A stretch of DNA of 64,000 bases from Gemmatimonadota bacterium (GTDB lineage: Bacteria; Gemmatimonadota; Gemmatimonadetes; Gemmatimonadales; GWC2-71-9): the NCBI GenBank assembly GCA_016720805.1, contig JADKJZ010000002.1, positions 124,001-188,000 of the forward strand, read 5' to 3'. Position numbers and translations under genes: made by a program. This document shows positions 9,306-18,668 of this stretch, in pieces. Under the pieces are notes generated by a model. The model did no database searches, was not told the DNA's origin, and saw only the letters and a program-made list of their open reading frames with translations. The first letter of the stretch is position 1; each line of letters starts with the position of its first letter.

Positions 9306-11417
9306 CTAGCGCGGGATGACGGGCAGCACGATGTGGCTCGGGTGGGCCGCGTCGTGGATCAGTCGCTGATGCGCCGAGACGAAGGTCGACTCCTTCTCGT
9401 TGTTGCCACCGGTGTTCAGGTTCCGGTTGTACTTCGGGAAGAGCGCCGAGGTGATGCTGACCCGGAGCCGGTGCCCGGGGGCGAACACCTTCGAAGTGAA
9501 CCAGAGGTCGATCTCGTACTGCTCGACCTGCCCCTTCACCAGCGGGATCACCTTGTCCATCCCCTTCCGGAAGCGCGCCCGCACAAAGCCGTCCTGCACC
9601 CGCTCGGCGTGGCCGTCAGGAAAGACATCGAGCAGCATGACGGCCCAGTCGGTGTCCTTGGCGTCGCTGGCGGCCCAGATCGTCGCCGTCATCTCGCCGG
9701 TGACTTCGAGCGGCTTGGTGAGCGGCTTCGAGGTGAAGACCAGTGCGTCGCGCCGGGTGGCATTCAACTTGGTGTAGTCCTCGTTCAGCGACTCTTCGAG
9801 CTCGCGCGAATCGATCAGGTACGGCGTCGGGTCGCCGGGGTTGTAGGTGAAGGTGTCGGCCACCGCGCCGCGCGGCGGCAGGGTGTCGAGCACGCCGTCG
9901 CCCGCACTCGTCTGCGCCCGCCCGCCCGACGAGACATACCACTTCATCGCCCGCGCCCGCTTGAGCGGCCACTCCTGCTCCTGACGCCAGCTGTTGTCGC
10001 CCTGCACGAAGATGTCGACCGGCGGCATCTTCTCGACGCCGTTGTCCCGGCCGAGCAGGAAGTGGTCGAACCAGCGGATCTGCATGTCGCGGTATTCGTA
10101 ACGCGCCTGCGGTCCGAAGTCGCCGGCGACGTAATCCACGCCCTTGTGAGCATGGACGCCCATGACCAGATGCCACGCCGGGTGATTCTTCACCTTGAGG
10201 AGCGCGTTGGTGTAGTCGAGCGGGCCACGCGCGTCGTCGTGCCAACCGGCCAGGGACATCGCCGGCACCTTCACCTTGTCGATGTAGGTGGTGACGGCGC
10301 GCGCGCGCCAGAACGCGTCGAGTGTCGGGTGCGCGATCCAGCGGTCCCAGATCGCGTTGGGGGCGCACCCCAGGCGCGCCGGCAGCGCGGAGAGCGGGAG
10401 GTGGGTGATCGCCTCGCCGATTTCGAGGTCCGCCCCGTTGGTGGCCATGTTCCGATCCCGCATCATGCAGGCCCAGCTGATGTTGATCGGGCCGAACGCC
10501 ATCGCGGCGTACGGGACGATCCGCCAGGGGTCGCTGGTCGCCGCGGAGGGCGCGATCGCCGCGAGGTGCGGCGGGGCGCTCACCGCAGCGTACCAGGCCA
10601 GCCGGCCCTCGTCGGAGTGGCCAATCAAGCCGACCTTGCCGTTGGCGCCTGGGAGCTTCGCCGCCCACTCGACGGCGTCGTAGCCGTCCTCGATGTCATG
10701 GCTGTAGTCGCCGAACTCCTCGATCCTGCCCGTGGACTTGCCGCGCTCGCGCACCAGCTGGCCGACGAAGATGTAGCCACGCGCAGCCCACCACCGCCCC
10801 GGACCAGGGTTGGACGCGCGGTACGGCGAGCGCTGCATGACGACCCCGAACGGCCCGGGCCCGACCGGGCGGACGATGTACGTCTCCAGCATGGTGCCGT
10901 CACGGACCGGCATCAGCGTCGTGGTGTCGACCACGGTGGCATACTGCGAGTCCGACGCCGGCATCTTCCAGATCTGATGGGTCGGCTCGGGGGCGCCGGG
11001 GGTCGCCCGGCGAACCAACCGATACCGGCGATCCATCGGCCGGTCGTTGGTGTACTGCACCCCTTCGAGCGTGTCGCCGTGCCACGCGGCGCGGAGCACC
11101 GTGTTGGCGTCCTGTGCCAGCAGGAGGGAGTCGCCCTTGGTCGTCACCTTGGCCACCGTCAGCATCGGGGCACCGGTGCGCCGACGCAGGAAGCCGGCGT
11201 TGGCCGAGTCGGTGCCGGCGAAGTGCGCGTACGCCATCCGCCGCCATCCCTCGAAGCCGAACTTCGGCTTGGCGCTCAGGGCGATGTACACGTCCCATTC
11301 GCCGGCGAGGACCGGCACGCGGCGGCGCGCCGCGAGGGCGCCCGCGCCGAGCGCGACCAGCACGACCAGCATGACGGCCCAGCGGGCACCGCCCCTGCGC
11401 GAGGTTCGAATCGTCAT
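9306..11417 (-). CDS. CocE/NonD family hydrolase (X-Pro dipeptidyl-peptidase S15-like)
   Basis: 703 residues. An N-terminal hydrophobic helix (about 16-30) anchors or exports the protein. About 100 residues of unassigned sequence precede the alpha/beta-hydrolase core, where the nucleophile is Ser268 in GHSDEG. A C-terminal jelly-roll typical of the CocE/S15 family follows (region with FDHFLLGRDNGVE, RVSITSALFPKYNRN). Family members cleave X-Pro peptides, cocaine-type esters or cephalosporin esters. ATG 11417 lies one base after the permease stop, with GGAG just before it. It is the last gene of a six-gene operon and would supply a periplasmic hydrolase. Confidence 0.88.
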   Translation of the reverse strand: MTIRTSRRGGARWAVMLVVLVALGAGALAARRRVPVLAGEWDVYIALSAKPKFGFEGWRRMAYAHFAGTDSANAGFLRRRTGAPMLTVAKVTTKGDSLLLAQDANTVLRAAWHGDTLEGVQYTNDRPMDRRYRLVRRATPGAPEPTHQIWKMPASDSQYATVVDTTTLMPVRDGTMLETYIVRPVGPGPFGVVMQRSPYRASNPGPGRWWAARGYIFVGQLVRERGKSTGRIEEFGDYSHDIEDGYDAVEWAAKLPGANGKVGLIGHSDEGRLAWYAAVSAPPHLAAIAPSAATSDPWRIVPYAAMAFGPINISWACMMRDRNMATNGADLEIGEAITHLPLSALPARLGCAPNAIWDRWIAHPTLDAFWRARAVTTYIDKVKVPAMSLAGWHDDARGPLDYTNALLKVKNHPAWHLVMGVHAHKGVDYVAGDFGPQARYEYRDMQIRWFDHFLLGRDNGVEKMPPVDIFVQGDNSWRQEQEWPLKRARAMKWYVSSGGRAQTSAGDGVLDTLPPRGAVADTFTYNPGDPTPYLIDSRELEESLNEDYTKLNATRRDALVFTSKPLTKPLEVTGEMTATIWAASDAKDTDWAVMLLDVFPDGHAERVQDGFVRARFRKGMDKVIPLVKGQVEQYEIDLWFTSKVFAPGHRLRVSITSALFPKYNRNLNTGGNNEKESTFVSAHQRLIHDAAHPSHIVLPVIPR

Positions 11418-11418
11418 C

Positions 11419-12846
11419 TTACGCTCCAATGTCCGGAACCGAGGAAGATCGCCGCTGGGCGGCAACCAGGATGGCAACGCCGACCAGGTTCATCACCAGC
11501 ACCACCAGACCGATCTTGAGCGCAAAACTCCCCACGCTCTCCACCGGAATGATCGGAAAGACCGCGACCACGATATACAACAGCGTCATCAACAGGCCGG
11601 ACAGCGAGGCAACCCGCAGCAGCGGCGAGGGCCGCGGCGTGACGTTCCGCAACCCGAACAACGGGATCGAGAACATCACCACGTATGCCAGCGCGTAGAA
11701 GATGCCGCCCGCGTTGAACAGCAGCTGGAACGCTTCCGCTTGCCCGACGCCGACCTGGCTCACCAGCGACAGGACGAACGAGCAGACCGCCACTAGCAGG
11801 ATCGAGTTCACCGGCGTCCGGTAGCGCGGATGCAGCTTGCTGAACGCCGCCGGTAGCATCCGGTCCCAGCCGGCCACCATCGGGAGCCGCGTGACTGCGG
11901 TGAAGCTGACGCTGACCTGCGCCACGCGCATCGCCAGCGTCATCAGGATCGCGATCGTCACCAGTGGCCCCGCAATGCCGAACGGCTCGAAGCCCGCCCG
12001 CAGCACCTGCGGCATCGGCCCAATCAGGTCGATCTCATTGGTCGGGACATACGCGACGACCGTCGCCGTGCCGAGGATGAACATGACCGCGATGATCGGG
12101 GCGGCGATGTACACCGAGCGACGGATCGCGCTTGCCGGGGCGCGCGTCTCGCCGGCGAGGATCGCCATGTACTCGAAGCCGCCGAGGGCGCCGAATCCCA
12201 TCTTCCCGAGGATGTTCAGGTTGAGGAGCGACATCTCGGGGAGCTCGGTCCGGAAGGGGTGGAACTCGCCGAGATGTCCGGTCGCCAGCCCGATGAACGG
12301 CAACGCGATCAGCACGCCGAAGATGATCAGCATGAAGACGCCGCCGATATTGTGCACCCACTTGCCTACGGCCAGGCCGATGGTTGCCGCCGTGGCCATC
12401 AAGGTGAGGATGATCGCCGACGAAAGCGCGACGAACCAGCTGCTCGACGTCATCCACGCCGCACTCGGACCGAGCGCATAGGAGAGGTAGGTCGCGCACT
12501 GGATGCCGATCTCCGACGTGAAGACGATCACGTACAGCCAGAGATTCCACGCCAGCAGAAATCCGATCTTCGGATTGAACCCCAGCTTGGCCCACTGATA
12601 CAACCCACCTTCCAGCGGCATCAACTGGTTCAGGTAGATCACGACCGCTGCCATCGGCAGGTAGAAGAGCACCATGGCGGTCAGCCAGAGCACCACGTGC
12701 GACGGTCCGAGCTTCCCCGCCACGCCGATCCAGGTAAGGCCGATGATGAAGAGGATCTGGGTGAGCGCCAGGTCCCGGACGCCAAGCTCCTTCTTGAGCC
12801 CGGCGCTGTGCGCCTCGACCCGTGCCTCGTCTTGAGCCAGCGTCAT
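11419..12846 (-). CDS. APC family amino acid permease
   Basis: 475 residues with about twelve hydrophobic helices. The first helix carries the APC-type unwound glycine stretch (TQILFIIGLTWIGVAGKLG) and GGLYQWAKLGF follows the second. It should import an amino acid or amino-acid-like compound with protons, in the inner membrane. Its ATG shares four bases with the stop of the M20 peptidase, tying uptake to peptide hydrolysis in one operon. Substrate not determined. Confidence 0.9.
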   Translation of the reverse strand: MTLAQDEARVEAHSAGLKKELGVRDLALTQILFIIGLTWIGVAGKLGPSHVVLWLTAMVLFYLPMAAVVIYLNQLMPLEGGLYQWAKLGFNPKIGFLLAWNLWLYVIVFTSEIGIQCATYLSYALGPSAAWMTSSSWFVALSSAIILTLMATAATIGLAVGKWVHNIGGVFMLIIFGVLIALPFIGLATGHLGEFHPFRTELPEMSLLNLNILGKMGFGALGGFEYMAILAGETRAPASAIRRSVYIAAPIIAVMFILGTATVVAYVPTNEIDLIGPMPQVLRAGFEPFGIAGPLVTIAILMTLAMRVAQVSVSFTAVTRLPMVAGWDRMLPAAFSKLHPRYRTPVNSILLVAVCSFVLSLVSQVGVGQAEAFQLLFNAGGIFYALAYVVMFSIPLFGLRNVTPRPSPLLRVASLSGLLMTLLYIVVAVFPIIPVESVGSFALKIGLVVLVMNLVGVAILVAAQRRSSSVPDIGA

Positions 12847-14231
12847 GCCGTGCGCTCCTTGCCGAGCCGATCCCAGAGCCTGGTCCAGGCGGCCAGCCCC
12901 TCGTGCAGTCGATGGATGCGGAAGAACTCGTTCGGCGCGTGAAAGTCCTCGTCGCCGGTCGAGAAGGAGAAGAAGACGGTGCCGAGCCCCATGGTGCGCT
13001 GGAAGATCTCGGCCACCGGTACCGTGCCGCCCATGCGGACGATCAACGGTGGCGTGCCGTACGTGTCGCGCAACGCGGCCTCAGCCGACGTGAGCGCCGG
13101 GTGGTCGCGGGGAATCCGTGCGGCGCGTGCGCCGTGGTCTGCCACCTGCGCGCTGAGCGTGGTTCCCGCCGGGACGTGTGCCTCGAGGTGGCGCATCACC
13201 AGCGCCACCACGTCGTCCGGCGACTGATCCGGCACCAGGCGGCAGGTGATCTTGGCGTGCGCCTCCGACGGCACCACCGTCTTCTGCCCCGGCCCCTGAT
13301 AGCCACCCCACATCCCGTTCACCTCGAGCGTGGGCCGCGTCCACTGCCGCTCGATCGTGGTGTAGCCCGGCTCCCCGACCGCCGCGGGCGCGCCAACCTG
13401 CGCCAGGTACGTCGCCTCATCGAACGGCAGCGCGGCAATCTCGGCACGCTCCGCCGCGCTCAGCTCGACCACCTGGTCATAGAACCCGGCCACCGCCACG
13501 CGTCCCTCGGCGTCGTGCAGCGAGGCAATCAGCTGCGCCATCGCATGCAACGGATTGGCGACGCTGCCACCATGGCGCCCGGAGTGCAGGTCCTTCGACG
13601 CGCCGCGGAGCGTCAGTTCGAGCCCGCAGAGGCCACGGTTGGCAATCGTGATCGACGGTTCGTCGATCCGCCACATCGCGCCGTCGGCGGAGATGACCAC
13701 GTCGGCGGCGAGCAGGGCGCGGTTCGCCTCGACAAACTCCTCGAGGTGGCTGCTGCCGACCTCTTCCTCACCCTCGAGCATGAACTTCACGTTGAGCGGC
13801 AACCGCCCATCCACGGCGAAGAACGCCTCGGCGACCTTGATCGGGATGAACATCGGTCCCTTGTCGTCGGAGATGCCGCGGGCGTAGAGGCGGCCGTCGC
13901 GCACCGTCGGCTGGAAGGGTGGCGTGGTCCAGAGCTCAATCGGGTCGACCGGCTGCACATCGTAGTGTCCGTAGACCAGCACGGTCGGCGCACCCTGGGC
14001 GCCGAGCCACTCGCCGTAGACGATGCTGTTGCCGGCCGTGGGCATGATCTGCACCGTGAACGGCCCGGCGGCCTGCAACTTGGCGGCGACCCACTCGGCC
14101 GCGGCGTGCATGTCGGCGGCATGCGCTGGGTCGGTGCTGACGCTGGGGATGCTGGCAAACTCCACCAGTTCAGCCAGGATCCGGTCGTGCGCCGCGTCGA
14201 GGTGCTCGAGCACCGGCATGATGTCTGTCAT
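12843..14231 (-). CDS. M20 family dipeptidase (carnosinase/CPG2-like zinc peptidase)
   Basis: 462 residues. Metal and catalytic motifs are present: YGHYDVQP (His89, Asp91), GISDDKGP (Asp122/123), LEGEEEVGS (Glu155-157), and the late HAPNEFF histidine. A dimerisation lid domain lies between, around SGRHGGSVANP. There is no signal peptide, so it acts in the cytoplasm on dipeptides or N-acyl amino acids brought in by a transporter such as the adjacent APC permease. Both ends overlap neighbours by four bases. Confidence 0.92.
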   Translation of the reverse strand: MTDIMPVLEHLDAAHDRILAELVEFASIPSVSTDPAHAADMHAAAEWVAAKLQAAGPFTVQIMPTAGNSIVYGEWLGAQGAPTVLVYGHYDVQPVDPIELWTTPPFQPTVRDGRLYARGISDDKGPMFIPIKVAEAFFAVDGRLPLNVKFMLEGEEEVGSSHLEEFVEANRALLAADVVISADGAMWRIDEPSITIANRGLCGLELTLRGASKDLHSGRHGGSVANPLHAMAQLIASLHDAEGRVAVAGFYDQVVELSAAERAEIAALPFDEATYLAQVGAPAAVGEPGYTTIERQWTRPTLEVNGMWGGYQGPGQKTVVPSEAHAKITCRLVPDQSPDDVVALVMRHLEAHVPAGTTLSAQVADHGARAARIPRDHPALTSAEAALRDTYGTPPLIVRMGGTVPVAEIFQRTMGLGTVFFSFSTGDEDFHAPNEFFRIHRLHEGLAAWTRLWDRLGKERTA

Positions 14232-14995
14232 CGGCCACCATCAATGGAAAGAACCTGTCCCGTCACCCAGCGCGCCGATTCCGAGGCGAAGAAGAGCACC
14301 CCCGCGGCGATGTCCTCGACGGTACCGAGTCGCTTCAAGGCGATGCTCTCGACGAGCGCCCGCTGCTTCTCCGGTCCGTACGACTCCCACTGCCGTTCGG
14401 TCGTCGGGTTGGAACGGACGAAGCCGGGAGCGACGTTGTTCACGGTGATGCCCCACGGCCCCAACTCATGCGCCAACTGCCGGGTGAGCCCGATCTGCGC
14501 CGCCTTCGCCGAGGCGTAGGCCTGGATGCCGGTGAGCGAGATGCCGAGGCCGGCGCCGCTGGAGATGTTGATGATGCGGCCGGACTTCGCCGTTTTCATC
14601 CCGGGCGCCACCGCCTGTGCGAAGTGGAAGGCGCCGGTGACGTTCACGTCGAAGATCGCCTGCCACTGTTCGGGGAGAACCTGTTCCAGTGGTTGTCCGA
14701 CCTGCCCGAGCACGCCGCCGGCGTTGTTCACCAGAACGTGCACGGATCCCGTCGCCTGCGCGGCCTCGGTCGCCAGTCGCTCGACTGCGGGCTTGTCGCG
14801 CACGTCGACGACCCGCGCGGTGCAGTCACCACCGGCTGCCCGGCAGAGCCGCTCGGTCTCCATCACTTCGTCCTCGAGCACGTCGCACGCCCAGACGCTG
14901 GCGCCGCGCGTGGCGAAGGCGAGCGCAATCGCCCGGCCGAAGCCGTGTGCCGCACCGGTGACGATGGCGGTCCGGCCGCTGAAGTCCTGATTCAC
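14228..14995 (-). CDS. short-chain dehydrogenase/reductase (SDR)
   Basis: 255 residues, classical SDR. Cofactor loop TGAAHGFG (13-20), NNAG (90-93), catalytic Ser145/146, Tyr160 and Lys164 (YASAK), and the C-terminal IDGGR. Asp38 after the second strand suggests NAD rather than NADP. It oxidises or reduces an alcohol/ketone of unknown identity. Four-base overlaps with the ketopantoate-reductase-like gene before it and the M20 gene after it put it in the middle of the operon. Confidence 0.92.
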   Translation of the reverse strand: MNQDFSGRTAIVTGAAHGFGRAIALAFATRGASVWACDVLEDEVMETERLCRAAGGDCTARVVDVRDKPAVERLATEAAQATGSVHVLVNNAGGVLGQVGQPLEQVLPEQWQAIFDVNVTGAFHFAQAVAPGMKTAKSGRIINISSGAGLGISLTGIQAYASAKAAQIGLTRQLAHELGPWGITVNNVAPGFVRSNPTTERQWESYGPEKQRALVESIALKRLGTVEDIAAGVLFFASESARWVTGQVLSIDGGR

Positions 14996-16023
14996 GTCGT
15001 GAGTGCCTCGAGGTTCTCGCGCGCTTGCGGGCGGGTGCCGCGCTCGATCTCCTGGATCATCGTGACCACCCGCGTCGTCAGCGGCGTGGGCACGCCGGCC
15101 GCGGCACCGAGTCGCACCACGATGCCGAGCTGGGCATCGACCTCGGTGGGGCGCTTGCGGATGGCGAGGTCGCGCCAGATGCCGCTGTGCGTCTTGGCCG
15201 AGCGGCGGTTGTGGGCGACCAGCGCATCGAGTGATTGCGTCGCGGCATCCGCCGGGGCGTCGGGACGGTAGGCCGCCGGGTCGAAGCCGTCGAACGCCAT
15301 CGGCTGCACCTGGTGCGCGTCGGCCACGGCAAGCATCTCGCGGGCGATGGCAACGTACACGCCGCGATACTCGGGCATCGCCAGCGCATCGGCGATCGAG
15401 TCGTTGGTGAGGGCGGTGACGAACAGCATGGCGCCGTACGCCTCCTTCCCCCAGAGATAGCCCATGATGTTGTCGGTGGCGAAGGCGCGTTCGTCGAAGT
15501 CGCGCCAGCCGTCGCGGATGGCCAGCACGCGCGGCGAGATCCGCGCGAGGGCGGGGCCGAATGCCTCACCGACCGTCACGGTCCCCCGGCCGCCGTAGAA
15601 GAGCACGCCCGGTTCCAGATAGTCCGCGCCGAAATTGACGAACGCCCCAACGGTGCGCGCCTCGCCCACGACCTCGGCGATGGTCAACTCGTTGAGGCCG
15701 TTCTGCGCCGAGACGACGCAGCCATCGTCCGCAAGGTGGGGGAGGAGCGAACGCACCGCGCCGGCGGTATGGTGCGCCTTGGTGGCGAGGATGATCGTAT
15801 CCCACGTCCCGCGCAGCGTCTCCGGCGTGAAAGCCGGCACCGTCGCGGTGAACTCGGCGATCGGTCCGGTGATCCGGAGCCCGGCGTCGTTGATGGTGGC
15901 CACATGGTCGGGGACGTTGTCGACCAGGGTCACCTCGTGCCCGGCCTTGGCCAGGAACGCCCCCATGGTGCCGCCGATCGCCCCAGCTCCCCAGACGAGA
16001 CAGCGCGTCCGGGGCGCGGTCAC
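14992..16023 (-). CDS. ketopantoate reductase-like dehydrogenase (ApbA/PanE family)
   Basis: 343 residues from GTG at 16023, chosen because it shares GTGA with the creatininase stop, as the other junctions of this operon do; an ATG at 16038 would overlap further. The Rossmann motif GAGAIGG (12-18), ATKAHHT and QNGLNE are typical of the ApbA/PanE family, which reduces 2-oxo acids such as ketopantoate with NADPH. Because it sits with a creatininase, an SDR and a dipeptidase rather than pantothenate genes, a catabolic 2-oxo acid or hydroxy acid is a more likely substrate than ketopantoate. That is inference. Confidence 0.85.
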   Translation of the reverse strand: MTAPRTRCLVWGAGAIGGTMGAFLAKAGHEVTLVDNVPDHVATINDAGLRITGPIAEFTATVPAFTPETLRGTWDTIILATKAHHTAGAVRSLLPHLADDGCVVSAQNGLNELTIAEVVGEARTVGAFVNFGADYLEPGVLFYGGRGTVTVGEAFGPALARISPRVLAIRDGWRDFDERAFATDNIMGYLWGKEAYGAMLFVTALTNDSIADALAMPEYRGVYVAIAREMLAVADAHQVQPMAFDGFDPAAYRPDAPADAATQSLDALVAHNRRSAKTHSGIWRDLAIRKRPTEVDAQLGIVVRLGAAAGVPTPLTTRVVTMIQEIERGTRPQARENLEALTT

Positions 16024-16730
16024 GATGGGCCACCCCACGCGCCATCAAGCAGTTCTCGCGTCTCTTCGACGGCGACCTGCCAGAGGGCAAGGACATCCTC
16101 ATCGGGGCGCTGGTAGAGGCCGCCGTAGTTGCCGTCGGGGATGTAGTCGCGCATCGCGACCGGGTCGAGCATCCGGACCTTGGCGAGGTCGACCATCGGG
16201 CGCTGCGTGGTGGGATACTCCACACCCGGAAGCCGCGTCCAGGGGAAGTTCTCCATCCACGAGCCGTGCGAGGCCACCGGGTCGATCGCCTGCACCTTGG
16301 CCCAGGTCTTCGGGGCATTCCACCAGTTGTGGAAGAGCACCTTGCAGCCTGGATGATCGGCGGCCCATTCCTGCGCGAACTGCTGCACCGCGCCGTTCCC
16401 GCCATGGCCGTTGCAGATCATGATCCGTCGGAAGCCGCTGTGCGCCATCCCGTCGAGAATGTCGCGCACGATGGCGAGGTGGGTCTCGACCCGGATCGAG
16501 ATCGATCCCGGATACTCCCGGAAGTACGGCGTCACGCCGTACGAGAGCACCGGAAAGACCGGGATGCCGAGCGGTTCGGCCGCGTCAACGGCCACCTTCT
16601 CGGGAAGGATGCAGTCGACCGTGAGCCGGAGATAGCTGTGCTGTTCGGTGCTGCCGAGGGGCAAGACGGCGCGGTCGTCGCGCTTGAGATACGCGTCGAC
16701 CTGCATCCAGTGCATGTCACTGATGCGCAT
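16020..16730 (-). CDS. creatininase family amidohydrolase
   Basis: 236 residues from ATG 16730, where the family-typical opening MRISDMHW begins. Metal-binding residues are visible in GSTEQHSYLRLTVD (Glu29, His31, Asp39) and NGHGGN (107-112). The family includes creatininase, mycofactocin peptidase MftE and riboflavin-pathway amidases, all metal-dependent amide hydrolases. The usual EQHG is EQHS here, a minor change. It is the first gene of the six-gene operon (creatininase, PanE-like, SDR, M20, APC, CocE) and probably opens a cyclic or secondary amide. Confidence 0.88.
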   Translation of the reverse strand: MRISDMHWMQVDAYLKRDDRAVLPLGSTEQHSYLRLTVDCILPEKVAVDAAEPLGIPVFPVLSYGVTPYFREYPGSISIRVETHLAIVRDILDGMAHSGFRRIMICNGHGGNGAVQQFAQEWAADHPGCKVLFHNWWNAPKTWAKVQAIDPVASHGSWMENFPWTRLPGVEYPTTQRPMVDLAKVRMLDPVAMRDYIPDGNYGGLYQRPDEDVLALWQVAVEETRELLDGAWGGPS

Positions 16731-16836
16731 GGGGCGTTGGTTCCGGGGGTTGGTCGGGGTGCGAGGAGAATAGCGCCCCACGAGGCGGAGCGTAAGATAC
16801 CCGGCCGTCCCGGATTGGTTGCCGCCCCGCATCAGG

Positions 16837-17292
16837 TCAGGAAGTGCGCAGACGCTCCAGCGCGACGCGCTCAAGCTGCGCGAGTTCGGCGGTGTACACG
16901 CGGCGCAGGTACGACGTCGCCAGGATCTTCTCGAACCATCCCAGGATGCCGGGCTTGTCGTATTCGGTCGTGATCGTGACCATGGCAGCGTTCGGTCCGC
17001 GCGGCTCGACCAGAAAGGTGGTGACGATGCCGGAGGTGAGCGTCTCCCGCAGCTCCGTCCCCGGCCGCGGCTCGGTGACATCACCGGTGGCGATGTTCAG
17101 GCGGCCGAACGCCTTCATCTCGAAGCGGATCTTCGTGCCGGCGCCGCGGCCCCCCTCGAGGACGTCGAGCGCCCCGAAGTACTTGGCCGGGAGGATGTGG
17201 GGGTGCCCTGTCCGGTAGTCCGCAATGATGTCGTAGACGGCGGCCGCGGGGGCAGGGATCGGGCGACCTTCCGAGAGGCGAATGTTTGGCAT
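16837..17292 (-). CDS. SRPBCC family protein (polyketide cyclase/START-like)
   Basis: 151 residues with the START-like order: N-terminal strand, PAAAVYDIIADYRTGHPHILP, beta sheet, and long C-terminal helix (ILGWFEKILATSYLRRVY). These proteins bind a hydrophobic ligand in a cavity. Nothing in the sequence identifies the ligand. It lies 107 bp upstream of the creatininase start on the same strand, so it may or may not be part of that operon. Confidence 0.82.
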   Translation of the reverse strand: MPNIRLSEGRPIPAPAAAVYDIIADYRTGHPHILPAKYFGALDVLEGGRGAGTKIRFEMKAFGRLNIATGDVTEPRPGTELRETLTSGIVTTFLVEPRGPNAAMVTITTEYDKPGILGWFEKILATSYLRRVYTAELAQLERVALERLRTS

Positions 17293-17380
17293 GGCGCGTC
17301 AGGGGGTTGAAGGCTGTCGGGACCGCCTCCTCAGGCGGGCTGGGTCTGGGACTCCATTAAGTGTACTGCGCGGGCGTGGG

Positions 17381-17902
17381 TCAGATCACGACAAGGGGTC
17401 GGGCCATCACCAGGTCTCGCTGGTCGTCGTCGCCGAGGGAGAAGGGGAGCTCGCCGACCTCGGCGAAGCCGTACTTGTGGTAGAAGGCGATCGCCCGCGG
17501 GTTGTGTTCCCAGACGCCGAGCCAGGCCACGTCGCAGCGGCGCGCCTGCATCAGCCCGAGCGCCGCCTCCATCAACTGCTGGGCGACGCCCTGGCCGTGC
17601 CATTCGCTCGCCACGTAGAGTCGCTGGATCTCGCCGGGGGTGTTCGCCGCGACGCACGGCGGTGCCACCTCCCAGCGGAGCTGAGTGAAGCCGATCAGCA
17701 CGCCGTCTGCCTCAAAGACCAGGGTGGTCATGCGCGGGTCGGCGATCTCCTCGGCCTGGATTGCCTCGCCGTACCGTTCCCGGGTGTGGTGATCCATGTT
17801 CTCGGGTGTGTTCATTGGGCCGAATGCCTCGCGAAAGGTGCGCTCGCCGAGGTGGGCGAGTTCACGGGCGTCGCGCGGGGTGGCGTGGCGGATGGTGGGC
17901 AT
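17381..17902 (-). CDS. GNAT family N-acetyltransferase
   Basis: 173 residues. The acetyl-CoA loop appears as VASEWHGQGVAQQLMEAAL (a Q/RxxGxG/A variant) with IQRLYV before it, and the HNPRAIAFYHKYGFAEVGE stretch is typical of motif B. It transfers an acetyl group from acetyl-CoA to an amine; the acceptor is unknown. It is transcribed away from the TetR gene, the two starts being 171 bp apart. Confidence 0.88.
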   Translation of the reverse strand: MPTIRHATPRDARELAHLGERTFREAFGPMNTPENMDHHTRERYGEAIQAEEIADPRMTTLVFEADGVLIGFTQLRWEVAPPCVAANTPGEIQRLYVASEWHGQGVAQQLMEAALGLMQARRCDVAWLGVWEHNPRAIAFYHKYGFAEVGELPFSLGDDDQRDLVMARPLVVI

Positions 17903-18040
17903 GGCGAGCGTGACCTGTCAGCGGGAAATGTCGGGCGTCAGCCGACGCGCGCCCAGAATACGCTGCCCGGGTCATCGCGCGCCACGATGGGCGGCTCGGG
18001 GTTGGGCCCCGCTGGTTGCCACCATCATACCCGGCGTTAC

Positions 18041-18056
18041 ATTGTACCGATCGTTC
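18041..18056. promoter_or_regulatory. putative TetR operator upstream of the TetR gene
   Basis: ATTGTACCGATCGTTC at 18041-18056 is, read on the other strand, the same 16 bases as the right part of the large palindrome at 18669-18698. It lies 17 bp before the TetR start codon. The match implies that the regulator represses its own gene. Confidence 0.7.
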
Positions 18057-18073
18057 CATCGCCTGGAGAGCCA

Positions 18074-18634
18074 ATGCCCCCCGCCGTACTGAGTCGAGAT
18101 GAAGTCGTCGCCCGCGTGATGGCGGTGGTCCGCCGACAGGGGTACGACGGTGCCTCGCTTTCCGAACTCTCGAAGGCCACCGGTCTCGGCAAGTCGAGCC
18201 TCTACCACTACTTCCCCGATGGGAAGGACGACATGGTCGGCGCAGTCGTCAGCCACCTCGATGCTTCCCTCGAGGCGGCGGTGTTCGCGCCGCTCCGCGA
18301 GCCTGGCCAGCCAGCGGCCAGGTTGCGCGCCATGAACGAGGTGCTCGAGGGGTTCTATCACGGCGGCCGCGAGGCCTGCGTCCTCGCGATCCTCGGTGTT
18401 GGCGATGCCTCCCGCCGCTTCCATCCCCAGGTGAAGAAGATCTTCCGCAGCTGGATCGACGCGATCGCCAGCGCCCTTCGGGACGACGGCCTCCCACGGC
18501 ACGTAGCCCAGGCGCGCGCCGAGGATGCCGTGGCGCGGATCGAGGGGGCGCTGGTGCTCGCACGCTCGCTCGACGAGCCGGCGATCTTCGGGCGGGCGCT
18601 GCAGAGTCTTCCGGACGAACTGCTGCGACGCTGA
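18074..18634 (+). CDS. TetR/AcrR family transcriptional regulator
   Basis: 186 residues from ATG 18074 (GGAGAG seven bases upstream). The N-terminal helix-turn-helix reads LSELSKATGLGKSSLYHYF (about 31-49), the TetR signature; the C-terminal ligand domain matches the LmrA/YxaF-like group (EGFYHGGREACVLAILG). It probably represses its own gene and the CMD-MOSC-DUF1348 operon through the shared palindrome, and is released by an unknown small molecule. Confidence 0.93.
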   Translation: MPPAVLSRDEVVARVMAVVRRQGYDGASLSELSKATGLGKSSLYHYFPDGKDDMVGAVVSHLDASLEAAVFAPLREPGQPAARLRAMNEVLEGFYHGGREACVLAILGVGDASRRFHPQVKKIFRSWIDAIASALRDDGLPRHVAQARAEDAVARIEGALVLARSLDEPAIFGRALQSLPDELLRR

Positions 18635-18668
18635 GGCCGGGCGCCCCTTGCGCGGATTGGGGGCAGTC

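Noticed and set aside
9294..11519. A 741-codon plus-strand frame opposite the CocE gene
   Set aside because: It mirrors a gene with clear family motifs; in GC-rich DNA the antisense frame often stays open. The product is Arg/His/Gly-rich with no domain.
12822..14519. A 565-codon plus-strand frame opposite the M20 peptidase
   Set aside because: Antisense shadow of a gene with all catalytic residues in place.
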